Positions 33,845 to 41,628 of a stretch of DNA of 64,000 nucleotides are shown one piece after another. Source of the DNA: an uncultured Roseibium sp. (GTDB taxonomy: Bacteria > Pseudomonadota > Alphaproteobacteria > Rhizobiales > Stappiaceae); contig NZ_OY780958.1 in the NCBI RefSeq assembly GCF_963675985.1, positions 4,030,001 to 4,094,000 on the forward strand. The letters are read 5' to 3'. The notes beneath the pieces were generated by a model. The model saw only the letters and a list, made by a program, of their open reading frames with translations. It searched no databases and was not told the origin of the DNA. Position 1 is the first letter of the stretch. Each line of letters begins with the position of its first letter. The translations under genes and the position numbers were made by a program.

Positions 33845-34966
33845 ATGACAGACGTCGAAAAAGAAACCGGATCGCTGAAACCGCCGTTTCGTGCAGATCA
33901 TGTGGGCAGCCTGTTGCGGCCCGCAGCCATCGCCGAAGCCCGCGCGGCCGGTATCTCCGGCGATGCCCTGAAGGAAATCGAGGATCGTGAAATACCCGCC
34001 GTGATCCGGATGCAGGAAGAGGCCGGGCTCAAGGTCGTGACCGATGGCGAGGCCCGGCGCGCCTACTGGCACTACGATTTCATGGACATGCTCGACGGGA
34101 TGGAGATCTTCGAACTCGAGAGCGATGCGCTCGGATTCAAGGGCGCCACGGTGCAAAAGCTTCCGCGCATTAACGGGCCGCTGGACTTTCCGGCCGATCA
34201 CCCGATGCTGGAGCATTTCAAATTCGTCGCCGCCAACACCCGTGTTTGTCCGAAGATCTCGATCCCGGGCCCGTCGGCCGTGCATTTCCGGGTCACGCCG
34301 GAAAACAATCTGCACGAGCCCTATCGCGATCACGACACGTTTTTCGCAAGCATCGCGGAGACCTACAAGAAGGCTGTGCAGGCATTCTATGAGGCCGGCT
34401 GCCGCTATCTGCAGCTGGACGACATCTACTTTGCCTATCTCGGCGACGAGAAGCAGCGCGGGATCCGTGCGGCCATGGGACAGGATCCCGACTGGCTGAT
34501 CGACCGCTATGCCTGGATGCTGGAACAGGCGATCAAGGACCGGCCTGCCGACATGACCATCGGAATGCATATGTGCCGCGGCAACTTCAAATCCACCTTC
34601 ATTGCAACGGGCGGCTATGACGCAGCGGCGGACGCGATCTTCAACAAGACTTCGGTCGATATCTACTTCATGGAATACGACAGCGACCGCGCGGGCGGGC
34701 TGGAACCGCTGGGACTGCTGCCCAAGGGCACAAAGCGTGTGATGCCCGGTTTCATCACCACCAAGACGCCCGAACTGGAAAGCATGGACGACATCAAGCG
34801 TAAATTCGACGCGGCATCGAAATTTGTCGACATGGACCAGTTGGGTATCGCTCCGCAATGCGGCTTCGCCTCGACCCAGGAAGGCAACGCGGTGACAGAA
34901 GACGACCAGCGGCGAAAGCTGGAACTGGTGGTCCGTGTCGCCGAAGAGTTGTGGGACGACGCCTGA
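33845..34966 (+). CDS. MetE-like methionine synthase lacking the N-terminal domain
   Basis: The protein has 373 residues, half the length of MetE, and corresponds to its C-terminal catalytic barrel (YxjG/YxjH-like, core-MetE). It starts with PPFRADHVGSLLRP and keeps the zinc ligands: H-x-C in GMHMCRGN, the Glu in FMEYDSDRAG and the Cys in GIAPQCGFAST. It should methylate homocysteine to methionine. Without the N-terminal folate-binding half, 5-methyltetrahydrofolate polyglutamate may not be the donor. It is controlled by the cobalamin riboswitch just upstream, so it is expressed when B12 is short and would replace MetH. The methyl donor is unknown. Confidence 0.85.
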   Translation: MTDVEKETGSLKPPFRADHVGSLLRPAAIAEARAAGISGDALKEIEDREIPAVIRMQEEAGLKVVTDGEARRAYWHYDFMDMLDGMEIFELESDALGFKGATVQKLPRINGPLDFPADHPMLEHFKFVAANTRVCPKISIPGPSAVHFRVTPENNLHEPYRDHDTFFASIAETYKKAVQAFYEAGCRYLQLDDIYFAYLGDEKQRGIRAAMGQDPDWLIDRYAWMLEQAIKDRPADMTIGMHMCRGNFKSTFIATGGYDAAADAIFNKTSVDIYFMEYDSDRAGGLEPLGLLPKGTKRVMPGFITTKTPELESMDDIKRKFDAASKFVDMDQLGIAPQCGFASTQEGNAVTEDDQRRKLELVVRVAEELWDDA

Positions 34967-34991
34967 GAAGGAACCGTCTGATGAAACAGGA

Positions 34992-35013
34992 CGAGGGCGC
35001 TCCGGCGCCCTCG
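34992..35013 (+). terminator. Hairpin after the MetE-like gene
   Basis: CGAGGGCGC (34992-35000) and GCGCCCTCG (35005-35013) form a perfect nine-base stem with a four-base loop, 25 bases past the stop. There is no T-tract after it. The remaining 115 bases up to the convergent flavin reductase gene hold nothing recognised. Confidence 0.5.
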
Positions 35014-35129
35014 CCCACAGGGTGCGAAAGGTTTGCCGTGTCTGTCTGAGACGGGCGTGAGGCTATAAATCTCCCGACGTCGGGCCGGATATCGCCAAAG
35101 ACATCGACCGGTCCCGAAAATTGACGTCC

Positions 35130-35672
35130 TTAAAGCCCGGACGGAATCTTGGCGTGCATCATCTCTTTCCGGTCGATGGTGTCTCCGTCCACGATGAAGG
35201 TTCCGTCGCCCACCGCATGGATCATTCTTTTCTCCTTGCGGGCGTTATCGATATAGGCGGCGACGCCTTCCAGGACGATGATGCTGTGCCGGTCGACGAA
35301 ATCGACGACCCGGCATTCGATATTGGCGAAGCACTCCTTGATGAGTGGCGCTTTGACATGTCTGCCCGCGACGCGGGTCAGACCGAATTTCTCGAACTTG
35401 TCCGTGTCCGTTCCCGAACACATCCCGACACCGACGGCTGTATCGATCATGTCGACCGTCGGGATGGACAGCACGCATTCCTTCGTGTCGCGCAGGGCCG
35501 CGTAGGAATGGTTCCAGGGGCCGGTCGTGATCGCGAAGTCGGCGGAAAAGCCCATCACCATGGTCCAGGTGATGGTCATGATGTTGTCCTTCGCTCTGTC
35601 ATGGGTCGTCACAAGAACGACCGGTCCCGGTTCGATCAGCGTGAAGGCGCGGCTCAGTTTGAGATCGTCCAT
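35130..35672 (-). CDS. Flavin reductase-like FMN-binding protein
   Basis: The protein has 180 residues in the flavin-reductase-like split-barrel family. It has PGPVVLVTTHDRAKDNIMTITWTMVMGFSADFAITTG at the N-terminus and a Cys-containing VAGRHVKAPLIKECFANIEC block in the middle. It binds FMN and either reduces it with NAD(P)H for a partner or acts as a small oxidoreductase. It has its own AGGAGG ribosome site and converges with the MetE-like gene. A partner within the island is possible but unproven. Confidence 0.8.
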   Translation of the reverse strand: MDDLKLSRAFTLIEPGPVVLVTTHDRAKDNIMTITWTMVMGFSADFAITTGPWNHSYAALRDTKECVLSIPTVDMIDTAVGVGMCSGTDTDKFEKFGLTRVAGRHVKAPLIKECFANIECRVVDFVDRHSIIVLEGVAAYIDNARKEKRMIHAVGDGTFIVDGDTIDRKEMMHAKIPSGL

Positions 35673-35808
35673 GGGATCCTCCTGCTGTCAGTGCAATGGT
35701 AACGGAAAAGGGTCTGCCCGTCGGCGGCCTGCCTCTGGCGGGAGGGTAATCGATGGCCCGCATTCGCGAAAGCGGCAAGGCGCAACCTGCTCAGTCAGAA
35801 CATGTGTT

Positions 35809-35925
35809 GTCATCCCAGCGAAGGCTGGGATCCAGTAATCTACTGAGTTTACGCTCTTTTCTAATCACAAGCGACACGGAGTACTGGATCCCGGTCTTGC
35901 CGCTGGCGCGGCAAACCGGGATGAC
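35809..35925. repeat. 117-bp inverted-repeat element bounded by GTCATCCC/GGGATGAC
   Basis: The element begins GTCATCCCAGCGAAGGCTGG and ends GCAAACCGGGATGAC, with internal GATCCAGTA / TACTGGATC arms (35830-35838 and 35882-35890). Each end also forms its own hairpin. This is the dispersed GTCATCCC-type repeat common in alphaproteobacterial genomes. It carries no gene. A shorter relative lies at 60954-60992. Confidence 0.7.
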
Positions 35926-35995
35926 AAGCCGGGGGTAGCCCCTCGCCTATTGCCAAATTAGACAGCAGTGGATTGTCCTGCCCGGTTCCTCGGCC

Positions 35996-36808
35996 TTACA
36001 CCACGTTCCGTTCCCGATAGGTCTGCAGGAACGAGCGGACGCGGTCGTCGTCGGGGTCGCGGCTGAAGATATCGGCGGGCGGGGCGCAGGTGACGAGGCG
36101 GCCGGCGTCGAGGAAGGCGACCCGGTCGGCGACGTGGGCGGCGAAACCCATTTCGTGGGTGACCACTACCATGGTCATGCCTTCGGTCGCCATTTCCTTC
36201 ATGACGGCAAGCACCTCGCCGACCAGTTCCGGATCAAGCGCGGAGGTTGGCTCGTCGAAGAGCATGACGCGCGGTTCCATGGCAATGGCGCGGGCGATCG
36301 CCACGCGTTGCTGCTGGCCGCCGGAAAGGTTGGCCGGATAGCTCTGCGCCTTGTCGGAGAGATGCACCTTCTTGAGCGCCGCCTCGGCCTTCTCGCGCGC
36401 CGCCGCCTTGCCCATCCCCTTCACCTGGATCAGGGCCTCGGCGACGTTGTCCAGGGCGGTCATGTGGGGCCAGAGATTGAACTGCTGAAACACCATGCCG
36501 ATGTGCTGGCGCTGCTTGCGCAAGGTGCCTGAAGACCGCGCCTTGCGGGGGCTGACGCCCTCCTGCCAGCCGATCAGCTCGCCATCGAGGCGGACCTCAC
36601 CGGTGTCATAGGCCTCCAGGAAGTTCAGGCAGCGCAGCAGCGTGCTTTTGCCCGAGCCGGACGGCCCGATCAGGCACAACACCTCGGAGCGGTTGACGTC
36701 CAGGGTGACATCGCGCAGGGCGACGAAGTCGTCGAAGGACTTGCCCATGTTGCGCACCGTGATGATCGGTTCGCCGGCGCCTTTGGTATTCGGTGTCGTG
36801 TCGGCCAT
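35996..36808 (-). CDS. Polar amino acid ABC transporter ATP-binding protein
   Basis: The protein has 270 residues. Walker A is GPSGSGKST, the signature is LSGGQQQRVAIARAIA and Walker B is VMLFDEP followed by TSALDP, in the GlnQ/HisP subgroup. It powers the importer whose two permeases and binding protein are encoded upstream. The cluster continues directly into hutU, so the probable substrate is histidine or urocanate. One of the partner permeases is frameshifted. Confidence 0.93.
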   Translation of the reverse strand: MADTTPNTKGAGEPIITVRNMGKSFDDFVALRDVTLDVNRSEVLCLIGPSGSGKSTLLRCLNFLEAYDTGEVRLDGELIGWQEGVSPRKARSSGTLRKQRQHIGMVFQQFNLWPHMTALDNVAEALIQVKGMGKAAAREKAEAALKKVHLSDKAQSYPANLSGGQQQRVAIARAIAMEPRVMLFDEPTSALDPELVGEVLAVMKEMATEGMTMVVVTHEMGFAAHVADRVAFLDAGRLVTCAPPADIFSRDPDDDRVRSFLQTYRERNVV

Positions 36809-36838
36809 GGTCAGGTTCCGTTTTTCTCAGGCACGTTT

Positions 36839-37498
36839 TCAGGCACGTTTCAGATGGCGCGTCACCCGCGCCTCGACCCGGCCGCCCAGCCAGTTGGTGC
36901 CGATCACCATCAGCCAGTAGAACAGCGACAGCACCAGGAAGGGTTCGACGTAAGTGAAGGTTTCCGCTGCCATCGTCTGGGTCTCGTAGAGCAGTTCCGG
37001 CACGGTGACGACGGACAGGATCGCGGTTTCCTTGGTCAGGATGATGAAAAAGTTGGTCAGAGGCGGCGTGATCGGCACCAGCATCTGCGGCAGGACGATC
37101 CGGCGGACGATGGTGACTTCGGAAAGGCCGACGCAGCGGGCCGCCTCGACCTGTCCCTTTGGAACCGCGTTGAAGCCGGAGCGGAAGATCTCCGAAAAAT
37201 AGGGACTGCCGTAGACGATGAAGCTCAGGATGCCCGCCTGGACCGGCGTCAGGACCAGTCCGATATAGGGGCCGCCGTAATAGAGAATGAAAAGCTGGAT
37301 CATGAACGGCGTGCCGCGGATCACCTCCACATAGGCATAGATGATCCAGCGCACCGGCGCGATGCTCCAGCGGTAGAGGCAGGCGAGCACGAAACCAAGC
37401 ACGAGGCCGCCGAGCGACCCTGCCGCCCAGCACAGGATGGTCACGCCGAAGCCGCGGATGAGGGCCGGTCCGTAGCGGACGAAGAGATCAAATTCCAT
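36839..37498 (-). CDS. Amino acid ABC transporter permease
   Basis: A 219-residue integral membrane protein of the HisM/GlnP type. It has the GTPFMIQLFILYYG helix and the ATPase-contact EAA-like loop EAARCVGLSEVTIVRRIVLPQ. It pairs with a second permease whose gene, 9 bases upstream, is frameshifted. It belongs to the hut-linked import system. Confidence 0.92.
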   Translation of the reverse strand: MEFDLFVRYGPALIRGFGVTILCWAAGSLGGLVLGFVLACLYRWSIAPVRWIIYAYVEVIRGTPFMIQLFILYYGGPYIGLVLTPVQAGILSFIVYGSPYFSEIFRSGFNAVPKGQVEAARCVGLSEVTIVRRIVLPQMLVPITPPLTNFFIILTKETAILSVVTVPELLYETQTMAAETFTYVEPFLVLSLFYWLMVIGTNWLGGRVEARVTRHLKRA

Positions 37499-37507
37499 CG
37501 TCCACCC

Positions 37508-38160
37508 TCACCCGGCCTGCAGCCGCTTTTCGGCCAGCCGGCCGAGACCGGAAATGACCAGGTTGATCAGGAAATAGATCGTCGCGGCGGCGATATAGAT
37601 CTCCAGCGGCCGGTAGGTCTGGCCGGTGATGTTCTGGGAGATCCGCGTCAGTTCGCCGATGCCGACGACCGATGCCAGAGAGGACACCTTGACCAGCAGA
37701 ATGAGTTCGTTGACCAGCGACGGCAGGCCGATGCGAACCGCCTGGGGACCAGGATGCGTTTCCACAGCGAAAAGGTCGGGATGCCGAGCGCATGGGCGGC
37801 TTCGGTCTGGCCGGCGGGAATGGCGCGCAGCGCGCCGCGCAGGATCTCGGCGGTGTAGGCGGCCGAACACAGGCCGACGGCCAGGATGGCAGCGGCAATC
37901 GCCGGCAGATCGAGGCCGACATAAGGCAGCATGTAATAGGCCATCAGCAGCTGCACGAGCAGCGGCACACCGCGAAAGAAGGAAATATAGAGCGCGGCCG
38001 TATTGGCGAGCAGCGGATTTTTCGAAATCCGCGCTGCGCACAGAAACACGCCCCAGACAAGACTGATCGCCATGCCGGCAACCGAGATCAGCAGGGTCCA
38101 GCGGGCCGCGGCCAGAAGATAGGGCAGATTGTGCCAGATGACGTCGAATGAAAAATTCAC
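37508..38160 (-). pseudogene. Amino acid ABC transporter permease with a one-base frameshift
   Basis: The N-terminal 145 residues read in one frame from ATG 38160 (MNFSFDVIWHNLPYLLAA to LWKRILVP). The last 75 residues (VRIGLPSLVNELILLVKVSS to LAEKRLQAG) continue in the next frame. The break is at a run of four G on the plus strand (37744-37747); one more G would restore VPQAVRIGLPS, the expected permease loop. It is either a genuine inactivating mutation or a homopolymer sequencing error. Everything else about the gene looks intact, so the error explanation is quite possible. Confidence 0.85.
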
Positions 38161-38207
38161 GCCTTACGTCTCCGCGTTGACAGAGCAAGTCGCGTTACTA
38201 TGACAGC

Positions 38208-38239
38208 GAAAAGCCCGGCAGGGGATCCCCCGCCGGGCT
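38208..38239 (-). terminator. Intrinsic (partial) terminator after the binding-protein gene
   Basis: On the minus strand AGCCCGGCGGGGG pairs with CCCCTGCCGGGCT (one mismatch) and is followed by TTTT. It lies between the binding-protein stop (38251) and the permease start (38160). This arrangement typically lets the binding protein be made in excess over the membrane subunits. Confidence 0.8.
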
Positions 38240-38250
38240 CCGTCGTCACA

Positions 38251-39069
38251 TTACTTGACGTCGGGCATGGTGGTCGGCAGTTCCGGAGAGGTGCCGAGCC
38301 ACTTTTCATTGATGGCCTTGAGGCGGCCGTCCTCATGCATCTTGAGGATGGCTTTGTTGATAGCGGCGATCAGCGTCTTGCTGTCTTCACCACCGGTGCC
38401 GACCCAGCCGAAATACTTCGGCGTACCGAAGGGCGGCATGACCATTTCGAACAGGCCCGGACGCTGCACGGCGGCATAGCCCATCAGCGGCATGGAGTTG
38501 GCGACGGCCTGGATGCGACCGGCGGCCAGGTCGGACAGCGCTTCATCGATGTTGACGTATTCACGCACGTCCGCCGGCGGGTTGAGGGTCTCGGAGAAAG
38601 CCTTCAGCTGTTCCAGCTGGGCAGAACCCTTCTGGGAGCCAACCGCCTTGCCGGCAATGTCTTCCGGCTTGGAAATGCTGTCGTCGCCGGCCTTCTTGGC
38701 AAGGGCCACGGTCGCGTTGCCGATCGGCAGGGTGAAGTTGTAGCGCTTCATGCGTTCGGCCGTGATGGTGACCGGCGCATTGACGAAGTCGAACTTGCCG
38801 GCTTCCAGGCCCGGCAGGATCGACTGCCACGGCAGGTCGAGGAATTCGACCTCGACGCCCAGTTCCTTGGCAACCTCGGTGAAGAGGTCGTGGCAGATGC
38901 CCTCGTACTTGCCGTCGACCAGAAGATCGAACGGTGCGTAGTGCATCTCGGTGGCCGCGGTGATCTTGCCCTTTGCCTTGATGTCGGCGAGCTGGTCCGC
39001 ATGGGCGGCACCGGCCAGGCCGAGGCTGACGCCGACGACGGCTGCAAATCCAATCAGTTTCTTTTTCAT
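38251..39069 (-). CDS. Amino acid ABC transporter substrate-binding protein
   Basis: The protein has 272 residues. A signal peptide (MKKKLIGFAAVVGVSLGLAGAAHA) is followed by a type-2 periplasmic binding fold of the polar amino acid family: TAATEMHYAPFDLL, GICHDLFTEVAKELG, DFVNAPVTITAERMKRYNFT. It captures the substrate in the periplasm for the permease/ATPase genes downstream. It lies 41 bases after hutU, so histidine, urocanate or a related compound is the likely ligand. Confidence 0.92.
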   Translation of the reverse strand: MKKKLIGFAAVVGVSLGLAGAAHADQLADIKAKGKITAATEMHYAPFDLLVDGKYEGICHDLFTEVAKELGVEVEFLDLPWQSILPGLEAGKFDFVNAPVTITAERMKRYNFTLPIGNATVALAKKAGDDSISKPEDIAGKAVGSQKGSAQLEQLKAFSETLNPPADVREYVNIDEALSDLAAGRIQAVANSMPLMGYAAVQRPGLFEMVMPPFGTPKYFGWVGTGGEDSKTLIAAINKAILKMHEDGRLKAINEKWLGTSPELPTTMPDVK

Positions 39070-39109
39070 GTGAGCTGTTCTCCTGTTGTCCGGATAGGTT
39101 TTGTTTTTG

Positions 39110-40789
39110 TTATTCAGCGGGATCGAGGATCCCGGGAAGGTTCAAGTGATGGTCCTTTGCACAGTCAATTGCAATCTGATAACCGGCGTCCGCGTGCCGC
39201 ATGACCCCGGTCGCGGGGTCGTTCCACAGCACGCGGGCAATCCGTTCATCAGCCTCTTTCGTGCCATCGCAGCAGATCACCATGCCGGAATGCTGGGAGA
39301 AGCCCATGCCGACACCGCCACCGTGATGGAGCGAAACCCAGGTTGCGCCCGAGGCGCAGTTCAAAAGCGCGTTTAGAAGCGGCCAGTCGGAGACCGCGTC
39401 CGATCCGTCCTGCATGGCCTCCGTCTCCCGGTTGGGAGAAGCGACAGAACCGGAATCCAGATGGTCGCGACCGATCACCACCGGCGCCTTCAGCTCGCCG
39501 GTGCGCACCATTTCGTTGAAGGCGAGACCGAGACGGTGACGCTGGCCGAGGCCGACCCAGCAGATCCGCGCCGGAAGGCCCTGGAACGCGATCCGTTCGC
39601 GGGCCATGTCGAGCCAGTTGTGCAGGTGTTCGTCGTCCGGGATGAGTTCCTTCACCTTGGCATCGGTCTTGTAGATGTCTTCCGGATCGCCTGACAGCGC
39701 GCACCAGCGGAACGGACCGATGCCCTTGCAGAACAGCGGGCGGATATAGGCCGGAACGAAGCCGGGGAACGCGAAGGCGTTCTCGAAACCCTCGTCCAAG
39801 GCCACCTGACGGATGTTGTTGCCATAGTCGAGGGTCGGAATGCCCCGATTCCAGAAGGCGACCATGGCCTCCACATGCTCGCGCATGGAGGCGCGCGCCG
39901 CCTTTTCCACCGCCTTCGGATCGCTCTCGCGTTTCGCGCGCCATTCGCCCAGCGTCCAGCCCTTGGGCAGATAGCCGTTGACCGGATCGTGGGCCGATGT
40001 CTGGTCGGTGACGATATCCGGGTGAATGCCGCGGGCAACCAGTTCGGGAAAGATGTCGGCGGCATTGCCGAGCAGGCCGACGGATTTCGCCTCGCCCGCC
40101 TTGGTCCAGGCGTCGATCATCGCCAGCGCCTCGTCGAGGGAGGTGGCCTTCTGGTCGACATAGCGGGTGCGAAGGCGGAAATCGATACGGCTCTCGTCGC
40201 ATTCCACCGCCAGGCAGCAGGCGCCGGCCATGACGGCCGCCAGAGGCTGGGCCCCGCCCATGCCGCCGAGACCGGCGGTCAGGATCCATTTGCCGTTGAG
40301 GTTGCCGTCGTAGTGCTGGCGGCCGGCCTCGGCGAAGGTCTCGTAGGTACCCTGGACGATGCCCTGGGTGCCGATATAGATCCACGAGCCGGCAGTCATC
40401 TGGCCGTACATGGCCAGGCCCTTCTTATCCAGCTCGTTGAAATGATCCCAAGTCGCCCAGTGCGGCACCAGGTTGGAATTGGCGATCAGGACGCGCGGCG
40501 CGTCCTTGTGGGTCTTGAACACGCCGACCGGCTTGCCGGACTGGACAAGCAGGGTTTCGGTCTCATCCAGGCTTTTCAGCGCGGACACGATCCGGTCGAA
40601 ATCGTCCCAGGTGCGGGCCGCGCGGCCGATGCCGCCGTAGACGACCAGCTCATGGGGGTTTTCCGCCACGTCCGGATGCAGGTTGTTCATCAGCATCCGC
40701 AGCGGCGCCTCGGTCAGCCAGGACTTGGCGTTCAGCTCCGTTCCGGTCGGCGGATAAACGTCGCGGGTGTTGTGGCGGCGGTCAGCCAT
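39110..40789 (-). CDS. hutU: Urocanate hydratase
   Basis: The protein has 559 residues from the ATG at 40789, which has GGAGGA just upstream; an ATG 18 bases earlier lies before that site. NAD-binding features include the TAGLGGMGGAQPLA glycine loop and the C-terminal GATWVSLHHGGGVGMGFSQH block. It converts urocanate to imidazolone propionate, the second step of histidine degradation. It lies in the hutI-H-G-U operon. Confidence 0.96.
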   Translation of the reverse strand: MADRRHNTRDVYPPTGTELNAKSWLTEAPLRMLMNNLHPDVAENPHELVVYGGIGRAARTWDDFDRIVSALKSLDETETLLVQSGKPVGVFKTHKDAPRVLIANSNLVPHWATWDHFNELDKKGLAMYGQMTAGSWIYIGTQGIVQGTYETFAEAGRQHYDGNLNGKWILTAGLGGMGGAQPLAAVMAGACCLAVECDESRIDFRLRTRYVDQKATSLDEALAMIDAWTKAGEAKSVGLLGNAADIFPELVARGIHPDIVTDQTSAHDPVNGYLPKGWTLGEWRAKRESDPKAVEKAARASMREHVEAMVAFWNRGIPTLDYGNNIRQVALDEGFENAFAFPGFVPAYIRPLFCKGIGPFRWCALSGDPEDIYKTDAKVKELIPDDEHLHNWLDMARERIAFQGLPARICWVGLGQRHRLGLAFNEMVRTGELKAPVVIGRDHLDSGSVASPNRETEAMQDGSDAVSDWPLLNALLNCASGATWVSLHHGGGVGMGFSQHSGMVICCDGTKEADERIARVLWNDPATGVMRHADAGYQIAIDCAKDHHLNLPGILDPAE

Positions 40790-40803
40790 GGAAGTTCCTC
40801 CGG

Positions 40804-41628
40804 TCATCTTGTTGTTTCCTCGGCGCCGGTCCTGGGGAGATTGCCGGCGACGCGGGCAAGTTCGTCCAGCATTTCCGTCAAGTGCACCCGAAGCCGTTCC
40901 GCCTTTTCCGTGTCATAGGCAAAGGGTGCCGCTTCGGTCGAAAGATGGGTCGATTGGGCAAGTTCCATCTGGATGGCATGGACCCCGGTTTCCGGACGAC
41001 CGTAATGGCGCGTGGTCCAGCCGCCCTTGAAGCGGCCGTTGAGCACGCTGGTGTAGCCCTCTGCGGCCTTGGCGCGGGCAACGATCGCGGCCTCCACCGC
41101 CGGCGCGCAAGTGGTGCCGCCGTTGGTGCCGATGTTGAAATCCGGCAGGGTGCCCTCGAACAGGAACGGCACGACCGAGCGGATCGAATGGCAGTCGTAA
41201 AGGATGGCGATGCCGTGCAGGTCCCGCACCCGCTCGATCTCGGCGGCAAGCGCTTCGTGATAGGCGGCGTGCCAGGTCTTGCGGCGCTGCTCGATCTCCT
41301 CTGCCGAAGGTTCTTCCCCGTCCAGATAGATCGGACGACCGTCGAAATCGGTCACCGGGCAGAGCGACGTCGTGTTCTGCCCCGGATAGAGGCTGACGCC
41401 TTCCGGATCCCGGTTGGCATCGATGACGTAACGATGAAAAGTGGCGCAGACCATGGTCGCGCCGGGCAGAAGGTTGGAATAAAGCCGGTCCACGTGCCAG
41501 TCGGTGTCGGCGATGGCGAGGCCGGTGTCGTTCAGCCGGTCGCGGATGTCGTCGGGAATGAACGTGCCCGCATGCGGCACACCGAGAATGACCGGGCTGT
41601 CGCCGGCGAAGATCTCGACAGGCTTCAT
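40804..41628 (-). CDS. hutG: N-formylglutamate deformylase
   Basis: A 274-residue HutG/FGase-family protein. It has VPHAGTFIPDDI at the N-terminus, ADTDWHVDRLY, YDCHSIRS and IQMELAQSTHL, which together provide metal ligands. It releases formate and glutamate in the five-step pathway that uses HutF. The start at 41628 overlaps the hutH stop (ATGA). Confidence 0.94.
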   Translation of the reverse strand: MKPVEIFAGDSPVILGVPHAGTFIPDDIRDRLNDTGLAIADTDWHVDRLYSNLLPGATMVCATFHRYVIDANRDPEGVSLYPGQNTTSLCPVTDFDGRPIYLDGEEPSAEEIEQRRKTWHAAYHEALAAEIERVRDLHGIAILYDCHSIRSVVPFLFEGTLPDFNIGTNGGTTCAPAVEAAIVARAKAAEGYTSVLNGRFKGGWTTRHYGRPETGVHAIQMELAQSTHLSTEAAPFAYDTEKAERLRVHLTEMLDELARVAGNLPRTGAEETTR

